Assembly (NCBI GenBank): GCA_033297075.1
Contig: MU858085.1
Location: 1-64,000 of the forward strand
DNA length: 64,000 nucleotides
DNA from: Rhypophila decipiens
Taxonomy: Eukaryota > Ascomycota > Sordariomycetes > Sordariales > Naviculisporaceae
Direction: 5' to 3'
The position numbers and the translations under genes are program-made. Below are positions 46,523 through 58,300 of this stretch, piece after piece (positions within the stretch are counted from its first letter, which is position 1; every line of letters begins with the position of its first letter). Under the pieces are notes generated by a model. It did no database searches and had not been told where the DNA came from. It saw only the letters and a program-made list of their open reading frames with translations.

Positions 46523-46641
46523 ACATACAACACCGGGGATTCCCCAGTGGTCACCCACCTGAGTACTAGTCCGGCGGTCGCTGGCTTATCTATGGGAGAG
46601 CGGACGGGATCCCGAGTTTTCCAGTGCCTATGGTCGTATGT
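46523..46641 (-). rRNA. 5S ribosomal RNA gene (isotype B)
   Basis: A 119-nt minus-strand gene, again beginning ACATACGACC and ending GTTGTATGT and followed by a T-rich tract (TTTTCTTTTTGTC). It shares with the 15-kb copy the central GGAAAACTCGGG, ATCCCGTCCGCTC and CCATAGATAAGCCA. It differs in helix II (GGCACTGG with CCAGCG, CC) and in helices IV/V (ACTCAGGTGGGTGACCACTG). Helix pairing is largely maintained, so both copies look functional. Confidence 0.95.
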
Positions 46642-46803
46642 GCTAGACAGTTCAGCAACTATAGCTTATATAGAACTTGACAATCCTTTGGACTGTTTGA
46701 TTCTGGGAGTTGAGGCTATCCCCGAACCATTCGAGAGACTACTGTAATCAACCACATATGAACTGACTGACTCATACAACATTTACCAAAGTACAAATAC
46801 ATT

Positions 46804-48754
46804 TTATCCCTTCAAAGGCAAACCCCCAGTTTCAACATCCCTCTGCCTCATCGCCGCCTCCCTTTCCTTCCTCCGAGCCCGCTCTCCCCGCCACTTCATA
46901 CCCCAGTACCAATTCAGCACAGCAAAAGGAGCAACACCAACGGTCATCATCCCCAGGCCCAAAAAGCATGGCGCCACTCCAACAAGGGTAATCAGCCCAT
47001 CAATCACGGCCGCACCTAATGCGCCTAGTCCGCATCGGACGAGGTTATTCACCGCCGTGACGGAGGCTCCCCGTCCGGGACACAGGTCTGCGACGATAGT
47101 CTGGTTGAGTGCAAAGACGGCGTTGCTCGTTGCTGCGATTAGGAATTGCAATATCAAGGGGATGACGATCCATCCTGGGGAAGGTTGGATTGTGGGGTTT
47201 GGGGCTACGGCTAGGGAGAAGCCGTAGATTGAGGTTGAGAGGATGAAGAGGATTGATATCCAGGGGAGATGGCTTAGTCTTGCACGCTCGAGCGGGAAGT
47301 CTAGGGGGATGGATTTGCCGATCTTGAAGTTTGTGGGAAGGGGAGCGTTATGGTGTGGGCTGAGTCTGTAGGCTGCTTCGAGGCGGGTGAAGTCGCGGGT
47401 CATGAGTTTGCCTACTATTGCTGAGCCGACTATTGTGCCGAGGCCTGAGTTTGGTTAGTACTTAATCTGGGAGCGAGAGGTCAAGGAAGGACATACCATT
47501 TGGCAAAAAGGCCAGTCCGAGGAGAATCTCGTTCAGCCCAAAGCTTTCTTGGAGGAGTCGGGTGGTGCTAGAAGTCACCATGCTCCAGACGGCATAGACC
47601 ACGCCGCCAAAGATGAGGTTGAAGAGAATATCTTTCTCGCCCAGCAACTTGAGAGGTTCGATAAAGGTCTGGGCTGTCACCTTCTTCCGGGGCAGCATGT
47701 CGCCGGCATCTTCATCGCTGTTGCAATATTGGAGCCACTTTGGTCCACTTTTTCCTGCCAGCAGGCGTTGGACAAAGGGGCGATAGACGCCCGTCAGCTG
47801 CAGGGAACCATTTCCTGCGATGCTGCGAAGGGTCTCGGGCAGGAAGAGGATGATGGTTGCCAGTACGAGGCAGGAAAGGATCAAAAGGAAGGCGAATATC
47901 GAGCGGAAACCGAGGAATTCGGCGAGTACACCGCCTAGGACGGGTCCAATAGCTATGCGAAAGTTTCGGACTGGTTGGAGAGTTGTCAGCCGGAAGGCGT
48001 GTGGCACATTGAGAGGTCAAAACTCACTCGCTTGATAAAAGGCAATGAACGAGCCCCTTTCTGCTGGAGGCGAGATGTCCTGTATCACGCCATTGCCTAT
48101 GCTCACAGTTGAGGCGCTCCCGGCGGCCTGTAACGCCCGAAATACTATCAAGACGGCGTAATTGGGTGTAAAACTCAAAGCAATGTTGGCGATAATGTAC
48201 ACGCTGAAAGACGCCATGTAGATGGGTCGTCGACCGAGGGTGTCGGAGAAGGAGCCCCATATCAACGGCGTTATGCCCTGGGCTATCATGTACGATGTGA
48301 TGGTGAGAGATACGGCCCCGAGACTGACGTTTAGGGACTGGATTTGAGAGGCAAATGTGTTAGTATTACCATGATGTTACTAGTAATGCGTTTGGGGCTG
48401 GCTTACATCTGATATCTCGTCCATGGCGGGAAAGTATATGTTCGACGACAGCCCCGAGAACAGCCCGGCAGCGCCTATAACAATGACGAGGAACCATTTC
48501 TGGCCCTTGGTATATACATGGTATGGTTGGCTGTCTTCGTCCCTTGGCTGGGACTGTGGTATGGGTAACGACGGTGTTGGCGGACATGGCAGGGCAGGTG
48601 ACGGCCTTGGGTGTTCGTACTTTAGGTCGTCAAAGTCGAAGCCAAAGTTGAAGCCATGATCAAACTCCCAGTCGTCAAAGGTGGTGATATCAGGGTCCTC
48701 GGGTAGCGCGTTGCGGTTGTGAAAGGGGTCGTTGAGTGTCGGTTTTGATGTCAT
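46804..48754 (-). CDS. MFS drug:H+ antiporter, DHA1 type
   Basis: Four exons on the minus strand (48754-48407, 48337-48028, 47970-47497, 47444-46804) give 590 residues with all phases correct. An acidic cytoplasmic N-terminus of about 100 residues precedes the first membrane segment (WFLVIVIGAAGLFSGLSSNI). The MFS signature between helices 2 and 3 is GSFSDTLGRRPIYMASF, and a motif-C-like stretch follows in IGPVLGGVLAEFLGFRS. A long central loop (about residues 265-320) and two six-helix halves fit the 12-helix DHA1 antiporters that export drugs, polyamines or metabolites. The start is the first ATG in frame (MTSKPTLND). The substrate cannot be predicted, and no biosynthetic cluster adjoins it on this side. 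Confidence 0.92.
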
Positions 48755-49642
48755 GTTTGTGGCTTGACTGAACAAGAGGGAGAGAACTGAAGGAATGGTC
48801 GTCTTCTCGGCATGTTCCTGTATATCCAACTAGCCCAAAAGCTCTTCAAGCTCCACCACGTCTATCATAGATGTCATGGGCAAGATCTATGATATCAGCT
48901 GGCGTGATCCATCCTCGAGCTCGAACAAAAGTCTTGGCACCACCAAGACTTATATCCAAAGATCGGGTATTTCTGCCTAGTTCCATATGAGCGAGGTTGG
49001 TAGAAGGGTGAGTCCAGAGGGAGATTAGTTCGTAAGAGCTCCGTCATGTTGCAGATTTGAGGGGAACAGCCACACATCGGAACACATTCAGGGCAAGATC
49101 TGACCTTGATCTTGACAGTCAGAGGATGATACGCGAAGCATGGTTGCCAAGAATTTGGCCGAGAGACAATTGTAAGGTGAGACACTTCTTTAGCATTCCA
49201 TAGGTGAGATTATTGCCTAAGATTTACTTAAGAATCCCAGTGAGGGCCGCGTGCTATAGTCGTCAGGTGAAGTAAAATGTCAAGATCTGCCAGCTCAAAC
49301 TCTGGACCAACAAGTTGTTATGAAAAAGCAATTGACTCACGATAACATCCAGAATTAATATTCTTAAGTAAATCTTGAGAATAGATGTAATATCGCTTGG
49401 AATAAGAGAAGTGCGTGATAATGCAAAGGAATGCGTCAAGCATGCCAAACGAGATTCATGATTCGGCCCGGTACTCCACCACGTATTCACCGTGACGACA
49501 CCATTCTTATCGACAATAAAGAGACACTCTCAAACTGGACGAGGCGGATCAAAGATATTGCCACTTGTCCGGTGCCCACAAAAAATCTTGGTTACACAAT
49601 GTACAATATCGACACAGAATTCTTCACCTGTTCCCTGAAGAG
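48755..49642. other. Intergenic, divergent promoters
   Basis: Between divergently oriented MFS and single-pass membrane protein genes. No gene is supported, although the 5' end of the latter may extend into it. Confidence 0.5.
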
Positions 49643-50316
49643 ATGGAGGAAGAAGACTGGCAATACCACCAACGTCCGAGTACTACCACCAGCACAACGC
49701 CACCATGGCCCCCTCTAGTATATTATCAGCAAGAAGAGACCGAAGACCTCCCATACACAGGCCCAAGCTCACCGACCGATCAGTATCGGGAGCAACTGTG
49801 GTCAGCAGCACCAGTAGAGAAGACATCGTCGACGAGTCCGACGACGCCACCCTTCTCGACGGTTCGAGTAACCGAGACAGAGACAGTTCTGGTGACCGTC
49901 ACCATTCATCACGGCCCTGGTGGAGATGGTCCTCACACTTCTTCCCAGTCTTCACACCTGCCAAGCATAACCACCACCACAACAACAACTCCAAGCTCAA
50001 CGACGACAGAAATGCCGGTCTTCCATCACTTGATATCCGAAAAAGGAGACAGTCAGCCAGCGTCAACCACGAGCCCACCGGTCAAAGGTCCGGCTTCCCA
50101 GACGTTAAGTTTGATCTCGGCATCCGGCGCCGCATTTTTGGGCTCGACGGGGAGCATTGGTGAGTATAGTGATTACAACCCACAAGTCCCGTGCTATCAG
50201 CCATGGGCTTCTCTGACTGTTGATGTATAGCCGCATTGTCTCTTTCGAGCATCGTGGCAATCGTTTTATGGCGAAGGAGAAGGGAAAGGAAGGAGAGCAA
50301 TAGCAAAGTCAAATAG
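49643..50316 (+). CDS. Thr/Ser-rich single-pass membrane protein (mucin/sensor-like)
   Basis: Exons 49643-50159 and 50231-50316 (intron GTGAGT...GTATAG) join in frame, giving 200 residues. The ectodomain-like part is Thr/Ser/Pro-rich (TTTSTTPPWPP, TETETVLVTVTI, ITTTTTTTPSSTTTE). After the splice junction comes a hydrophobic helix (IAALSLSSIVAIVLW) followed at once by RRRRERK, the standard stop-transfer arrangement, and a short tail. This resembles fungal cell-wall sensor or mucin-like proteins. No signal peptide is found at this start. The frame is open upstream to 49520 without an ATG, so a 5' exon may be missing. A second frame overlaps it (ATG at 49705 in an excellent start context, open for 152 codons and also open across the splice to 50303); I favour the present frame because the helix and basic cluster arise only here. 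Confidence 0.55.
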
Positions 50317-51124
50317 TATGTTGATCCTTTTGTTTACTACCCCTTTTGTCAGTTGGCTCATATTATTAGAGTATGACTAACAAAGAACGAGCAGGCAACG
50401 ATGTTTTAATTGGTCAACGGGTGAGGAGCCCATGTATTATGATTGGTGTATTCTGTAATGGAAACTGTAAAGATGTAAGCCGAAAACAAAGGGGACTATG
50501 CAACATCAATGAGAAGGATGCCGGGCTACCAGCACTGCTCTAAGTAGCATAGCAAATAGTTAATGATAATCACACTTGGTAACTTTTCACGCTCTCCGTT
50601 GCAGAGGTCTCTTCTCTACGCAAGGCCTAGTGAGAAACGCAGGGCAATGTCGTCTCAAGTTTTAACCATGTGCCCCCTGGCTCTCGGGCACATCACTATG
50701 CATATTGGCCTAGCCTGAAACCTCGAAGGATCACCCCCTGGCATCTCCATCCACAACAAGAGACACATCCCGTTTGAACCCTACGGAAATCTGGTAACCG
50801 CTCCTTAACCACTTCAAGACCGGATTTGGCTCTAGGTAGTTGTTACTCCGCTCCGCGGCATAGAAAAAGGATCTGGCAAGCAGGCCCATAATACGCTGCG
50901 ACCCTAGTAGCTTGCCTGACTGACCATGTATCAATTGGCTCCTCCCAAGTAACAGTGAAGCCTGAGAGCGCATTCCATTGCTTCATCATCTTGATAGAGC
51001 GTCTGTTCGAACCGCACAGCCATCAGCTATGAGCTTCGCAACATTATCTCATCCTTTGGCATCTCGCCTGGTCTTCGACATGGGAGACAACTGACATCGT
51101 CCCAACAAAACATCGACCGGCATC
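50317..51124. other. Intergenic, no gene seen
   Basis: No supported frame; 3' flank of the membrane-protein gene and promoter of the DUF3176 gene. Confidence 0.55.
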
Positions 51125-53469
51125 ATGGGATTGCACAGGCTTGCAGTCCCAACACGTCCTAGCATGGAGTCGGAACTCTTGAGAAGCTCAGAATCGCCAT
51201 CGCCTGTCCGTCGCGTCACCAACACTTTGACTCGGCGCGGGCACAGCTGGATTGTCGAGATAATCGCTCTCCTAATTAGTGTCGGGGCGCTCGCGGCTAT
51301 TTGCATCATTCTTCCCTTGTACGATGGCCGGCCCCTCGACGCGTGGAGTTTCGTCTTGTCACTAAACACCGTCGTGTCGATATTGGGAGCGACATCACGA
51401 GCAAGTATGGGCTTTGCGTTGAGCGCAGCATTCGGGCAAGAAAAGTGGAATTGGTATAGGGACCGGGATGACAAGTTGTTGACATTTGATCGCTTCGATG
51501 AGGCCACTCGCGGACCCTTTGGGAGCTTGAAGCTCCTTTGGCATCTCAAGTTCAAGTAAGTATGAATAATCGCCAAGGAGGTCGAAATTCTGGCTGAATG
51601 CTGACAACAATATAAAACAGGCATTGGACCGCCCTTGGTGCACTAGCAATGGCAGTTTTGCTCGGATTCGAGCCCTTTCTCCAGGCCCTCATTGAGCTCG
51701 AGGGTCAGCCCAATTCGGTCACACCTGGTCAAGTCAGTGGACTCGGAGCGGCGACTCAACAGCCCGCCACCATTAGTCGTTCGGCCGGGACGTTGGACAT
51801 GGGTCGATACATGTCAGACGGCATCTCCATCCCGCCAGAAGAGCGGGTCAAGTTGAACGCCTTAAGAAGAGGAAACGGATCGACGGCGGCCGACTATGCT
51901 GCTTCTCTCCTTACTGCCCAATACTTTTCACGGCCCGATTTTGGCCTGACGGCCGCCATTATTGCCGGCCTGAGTTCTTCCAACGCTACAAACAACGCGT
52001 GGAACCCCAGTTTCTCTTGCTCGTCGGGCAACTGCACGTGGGCACCTTTTACATCGCTTGGCGTCTGTAGCCAATGCAACGACGTCAGCGACAACATCCG
52101 GTCGTCAACGGGAGTCGCTGAATGGTGCAACTACGACAGAAAACCAGACTGCGACTCGCCCGTGACCATCAAGTGGAAACAGATCGGTGGCCTCCACCCC
52201 GGCTACGACGAGTTGAACTATACCAGCCACAGTCTCTCGACGCCGGGAGCAAACCTCGTGCTCTCTAATTGGCACATCTCCTATGCAGGCAAGCAGTGCC
52301 CTCTGTGCGAGACGGCCACGCTAGTTGCAGATACAAACCTCTCCCCCGAATTGACTCTGACATTTCAAGACATGACCAGCATGATCATCTCGTGGGTGTA
52401 CATGGCTGCCGACACGAGTTACTCCGAGGGCAAAACGAAATGGAAAGATACACCTGTAACTGCCCACGAGTGCAGCTTATATTTCTGTACTCAAGCACTG
52501 AAGAGCCGTGTCGAAAAAGGTCAGCTCTTTGAGCAAGTGCTGGGCACGTGGGCCCGACGCCGCTCTTTCGTCTCCCAAGATAACGAGATTGTTACAGAGC
52601 TCGTAGCCGAGACTCATGGGCGATTCAGCAACGCATCCTTTCTGCCGTGGCTCCTATCCGCGACTGGCCGCACTTTCGGGGCTGATATGGGCATCAACAA
52701 CAGCACCATGCAATTATACATCCCTCGCTCCGAGCTCACCGATGCCAACATTACCGGCATAGCGGACGAAGACCTAGAGTTCAACATCACCCGGGCGACC
52801 ATGGGCGCCCTCATGCGCTACCTAGCAATGGATCTCTCGGGGCTCAACTCGCGATACTACAACAACAACAGCAACCTGACGAGCTGGAACACGCAGCTGA
52901 TCTACCCGCCCGACTTTTACGGCAACACCCTCATGAACGGCCCCACGCCGCCGCTGATCAACAGCCTGGGCGAGGCAGCCAACGTCACGGCCGTCATGGA
53001 GAGCATGGCGGCCAGCATGACCAAGTTCCTGCGAGACCGTTCCGACTCGGTCGCGGCGGGCAACTCGTTCCCGGCTAGGAGACGAGTGCAGATCGGCGAG
53101 ACCCAGCTCTGGGTCATTCATATCCGCGTCAGGTGGGCCTATCTCGCTCTGCCGGCTGCTGTGCTTTTGCTTGGCTGTGCGGTCGTCTTGGCCGTCATAC
53201 TGCGGTCGCGAAGGCTGGGCTTGCCGGCGTGGCGGGGGAGTGCCCTCGTCACTTTGGCCAGGGGGCTGGATCCGACGAGTCGGGAGCGGTTACGCGCGGC
53301 CGACTGTGCAGGCGATTTGAGGCGTGACGGGAGGGAGATGCGTGTGGCGCTGCTTGATGGGGATAGTATGGGGCCACAGTTGACCGAGGTGGGATCGCAG
53401 TCGTATGAGGATTTCAGGCGTCGGTTGGCGGAGAGCAGTGACGTCGATTTGAAGATGCCAAGTATATGA
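51125..53469 (+). CDS. DUF3176-family membrane protein
   Basis: Exons 51125-51555 and 51621-53469 join in frame (759 residues); a later in-frame ATG at 51164 is an alternative start. Three hydrophobic segments near the N-terminus (IIALLISVGALAAICIILPL, a Trp-led one at 73-100 and ALGALAMAVLLGFEPF) are followed by a large cysteine- and sequon-rich extracellular-type domain (CSSGNCTWAPFTSLGVCSQC is the family hallmark), and a final helix near residue 675 (LALPAAVLLLGCAVVLAVIL) with a basic tail. DUF3176 is widespread in filamentous ascomycetes and has no established function; the CxxGxCxW motif suggests a disulfide-stabilised ectodomain. The gene is intact. Confidence 0.9.
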
Positions 53470-55355
53470 AGAGGGTGTAATATTGCTAGAATAACTGTAT
53501 TGTAAGTAATATTCAATCCACTCGTGTACACTGTTGTCCCAGAGCAGTGCTGTTACAGTCCGACACTTCATTGTCTTTGTGGCATGGTTTCTTCCCGGTG
53601 CTCCATCTTCGGCATAAAAATAAAACTTTTAGCGCCATTGCTAAGGTGTGGTCCTGAGAGTCCCGAAGGACGGGCTCCCCGCGATATATGCCTTGCCACG
53701 AGTATCTGCCTTCACATTGGCACAGAAAATGGCAACAGCGTGGCAGCTACCAGGCAGCAGCTTTGGAATCATGATTTCTAACATATCGGGCCAACCTTCC
53801 GCTCCTAGCAACACCGGTGGCGTCCGGGGAGGCCATCTCAACACCACGCGGCGTGTGGAATCACGGCAACGGCATATGATATGTCATGATTGAACCGTTA
53901 TACCCTTGATCTGCGGGATCAATCTCTTGCAGATCGGAATCTAGATTCGCAAATTTCTGCTGTGCTGTTTGTTCTGCATTTGGAAATGGATTCCTCATTC
54001 TGCCGCTACCCCTATTTCACGTGGCAGCAGCCACGCCACTTCTGTTACGGCGAGGGGACAACCGTACCGATACAAACCGAACGATACAGGTACCTATAGT
54101 GTACCTCGTTGATGTGACTGAATTCGATGACAAGAGGTAAGTTCGGAGTAATTACTGTGGTCATAGCTTCCCGAAGAAACGAGAATCTCCACATATTGAT
54201 ACCCCTAAAGTAAACAAAGTGGTTGAAACCACGGCAACCCGCGATTAAGAAAATCATTAGGTCTCTTTGAGATCGATTGACCCAGATGAACTCCGTTTAT
54301 TGGGACTTGATTCAAGGTTTACGATGTCCCCGGAATGCCTAGACCTCGCAGCACCGTAAATGCTCGCATGATAGTGCTTGTATACCCTCACGACATTGAT
54401 TGTTTAGTCTTGGCAGGGGAAACTTTCTCCACTCAGTCCAACACATACCCAAAGGCTGGGAGAGCCTAGCGCTTTTGGGAATTCCGCATTCATGTTTCTA
54501 ACGTCTTGATTCAATGAAGTGAGAGAAGATCAATACGTTTGGATGAACCAATGATATGAATTTGCGTTGGCACTAGCTTGAACTCGAGCGTATGGTCTAC
54601 CGAAATAGGGGCACTGAGGCGAGCCGAAGAAGGATGCTTCATACACAGCCATGAGCTATATGTGAGCAGCAAGTTTAGGCCCTTCAATTTATTTGCTCAG
54701 ACCACTAAAAGCTATACTGATATAAAGATCTTCGGTCATCTACCATTATAGAGATTCGAGGGAAGTACCTTGCCTGGAATCTTTGAATCACACGTTTTGA
54801 ACAGTCACATCCCATTCCTTCAGCCAATTAGACGGTCACGATTATCGCTGTACGAGTTGCATTCGCATTCTGGTCTGCAGTGATGCCTAACCAACATCAT
54901 CTATTTCAGCCACAACACTGGAGAATGCTGTCCCGCAGTGACGGGAGGGAAGCGCAATTGCCGCTGTTTGGATCGTCTACCCGATGTCCTGACTGGTGGG
55001 ACCGTGATTTTTGAGATGGAAGGAGCCAAACAGCTCCCGCATGCTTTTCACACCTGAAACAGGGCAAGCAGTCGAGCATGCAGGCACCCCTCAAACAAGC
55101 GGGCTTACGATCTACAAGCTAGAGATGGCCCCACTTAAATCCGGTTAACTGCTTGATGACTGTGCTGCGGGGCACACCTTCCAACTTCAACGTCAGTTGT
55201 GTTTGTTAGGAAAATTTTCCAAGGACCAGAACAACAACTCCGGCAGTCACTTCCATTCTTGACGGTAATTGCACCAAAAACATCGTCAAACCTATTCCCC
55301 GGTGTACAATTTCACGCAACTACTCCGAGGAAGCAGCAGAACTCGCCGCACAAAA
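53470..55355. other. 1.9-kb intergenic region, no gene seen
   Basis: Frames here are below 90 codons and lack motifs. The region just upstream of 55356 is the presumed promoter of the helicase gene. Confidence 0.55.
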
Positions 55356-58300
55356 ATGGCGTCCAAAAAGAAGAGGGAATCCCGCATCTGGATGCCGGCT
55401 GCTGAACCAATTAAGCTCGACATTGTTGGAGACTTCTCCGGAAAGGGACTCTTCGGGATCCATGGCGATGCGCTCCTTAGCTACTGCCTAGAGAGTGCAA
55501 ATGTCGATTTTGATCGTAAGTGTTTCAATTCCCGTCCCCGCAGTCTGTGTCTCAATTCTCGGTCCCAAGCTTATCTTATCGCTCCTCAGCTGGATTCCAG
55601 CTACTGCACGCAGTCCACGCCGTCGAGTCTGTGTTGGCCAAGTTGCAAGACCGTGGTTGCAACTTCCACATCTTTTGGTTTGACGACGACGAAAACTTTT
55701 CTGCTCCCAGCTCAGATTCATCCAAGGAGGTGGCCAGCAAGTATCACCTTGCCCGCTCGGTCCTGATCAAGCACCTTGCCCTTGCACCTTCACTGGCAGA
55801 CCGCCATCGTGATGGGGAGTTCAACTCCCATTCCAAGGATATCAGCTTCTGTTTTCCAAGCACCCACAGTGAGGCCTTCTCGACACATCTCGCGAACCAT
55901 GCGTTCCGCTTCTTTCTGGCCTCGGACTCTTCGACCGAGTGCTTGGGGGAGGAAAAGGACGCCAGGCAACAAGACCGCCGACTGCTTCGCTTTCTGAAGC
56001 AGATGTACACTGCTGGGTACTTTGTCGCCACCTTTGAGAACATGGAGTTCAAGAGTTCCAAGGTTTATGTCTGCATGTTCTCCCCTCGCAGTGACATCAC
56101 TCCGTTCGCTGTCAAAAAAGACGTCAATATTCCTCTCGGTGCGGCGCGCCAGGATGCTATCCACGAAAAGTTGAAGCAAATATCCATGCTAGACGGAATC
56201 GACCACCTGACCGTTCGAGAAACCGTGACGCTCTATGCGTTATCTTCAGTTCTCGCTTCCCAGGATAACGAACGTCCCACGCCATCCTATGCGCGAAATG
56301 CTGCCGCGGTCCTCGTGCAGCTCGTCGCCCTTAGACATCTTGCCCTCTCGGAGCGGAGCTTCCCAGACCAGCCTCCAGACTGGGATCCCGGCCAATACCT
56401 GCCGTCCTTTGCCTCGAGCTTCTACGACGCTGCAAATGAGGCAATCCGGGCATGGCCTGGGAGTATCTCCCCGGATGATTGGGACGCCTTTGACCTCTTT
56501 GATGGTCGTCTCTTCTTTGCCGTCTGGGCTGAGCTCGCTCGCATGGCTCTACCGCAGCACATAACCGACGAACTTGCAAAGCTCACACATTGTCTTGAAC
56601 AGCTGAGTGCGGTGGACGTCACAAAGTACTTGCCACAACAGCACGGGGGTGGTGGCGACAAGCCCTCCAAGAGCGACAAGAAGGCGAATACTTCAACCTC
56701 GTCTGTCCTCGCATTTAACCACCCAGTCTTGGATCAGTATCTGGAAAAGGTCAAGATTAGCACTCAGGTCAATGAGCCTTCAGCAACCGCACCTAGGATC
56801 TTTGAGGAGCTGACTCATTGGCACAATACCAAGAGTCTTGATCCCAAGAGAATCCCAAAGCCCAAGGGATTCTTTGCCCGGAAGAAGGATCAAAAGTTTC
56901 GGGCCGACACCATCGCATATTCGGCTAGTCTGACAGGTGCCTCGGGCAAGAACATCGATCCCGAGGTTATCGTGGTCAAGACGTCCAATGATGTGGCTGA
57001 AGAGGCTAAACCCAAGCATGCTGGGGGCGGTGCCAAAGCAAAAAATCGCCCAATGTCTGGGAAAGAAAAGGCGCAAGAGAGAGTTCGGCTTATAAACGAG
57101 CAAAAGTCGGCACAGAAGTCAGATGCTGTCGTCAGTTCTTGGAGGGAGCGATGCAAGGAATTCGAGAAAGAGACGTCTCTGGTATCGCGCTATCAGAAGG
57201 CTGAAAAGTACCTGCTAGGCCTTTCCAAGGGCCACGTTGGCGTGATTGGAGGAGAAGTCGGTCTCTATCTCGCTGTGACCCTTGCCCAGCTCCAGGACGC
57301 CTGCAAGCCATCCAAGTTCAAGTCAGCGCTTCTCGCCATGCTGTGGTACAGAATGACCAATACTGCCAAGTATAACCTTACAAAGGAGATATTCCAGAGT
57401 CTGTCAATTCTGTCGGCCGATTTCCGCACTCCCCTCGACCCTGTCACGGTGGAGAGTCTTCCGTCAAGGCCTCTCCCGGTTAAGGATCTTGACCAGGAGC
57501 TCAAAAAGGTTCCCTCAATTGGCGACCCTATCGACTTCCAGCTGGAATTCTGCGGTCCCTACCTCGAAAGGAGTTTCGACTCGGCCCCAGACGACCGTGT
57601 CACCTTTGAGCCAGATGCCTGGCAGCGCAAGGTTCTGGACGCTGTTGATGCCAAGAGGAGCCTTCTCGTTGTTGCTCCCACGTCAGCCGGAAAGACTTTT
57701 ATCTCGTTCTATGCCATGAAGACAATACTCCAGAGCAACGATGATGACGTCATCGTTTATGTTGCTCCCACAAAGGCGCTGGTCAACCAGATCGCCGCTG
57801 AGATCCAGGCGAGGTTTACCAAGTCGTATGGTCACCAGGCGGGGCGATCGGTCTGGGCCATCCATACCAGAGACTATCGTGTCAACAACCCACAGGGGTG
57901 CCAAGTGCTCGTCACGGTCCCGAGCATTCTCCAAATCATGCTCCTTGCTCCGTCCAATTCCAAAGATGCAAAGGCTTTCTCGAGAAGACTCAAGTGGATC
58001 ATCTTTGACGAAGTCCATTGTATTGGCCAAGCCGAGGATGGCGTTATCTGGGAACAGCTACTGCTCTTGGCACCTTGCCCGTTGATTGCTCTGTCTGCAA
58101 CAATCGGCAATCCGAACGAGTTCAGAGACTGGCTCCGTGACGTCCAGACAAGAAAAGGGTTCGACTTCGAGATGGTGATGCACACGGCGAGGTACTCGGA
58201 TCTGCGCAAGTTCTATCACGACCCAGAGCCGGCGGTTACAGAGTTCGGGGGACTTGCCCCCGTTGAACGACTTCCTCTTCCCGGCTTGGACTCGGGACAG

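Noticed and set aside
46547..46747. 66-codon plus-strand frame
   Set aside because: Overlaps the 5S rRNA gene on the opposite strand.
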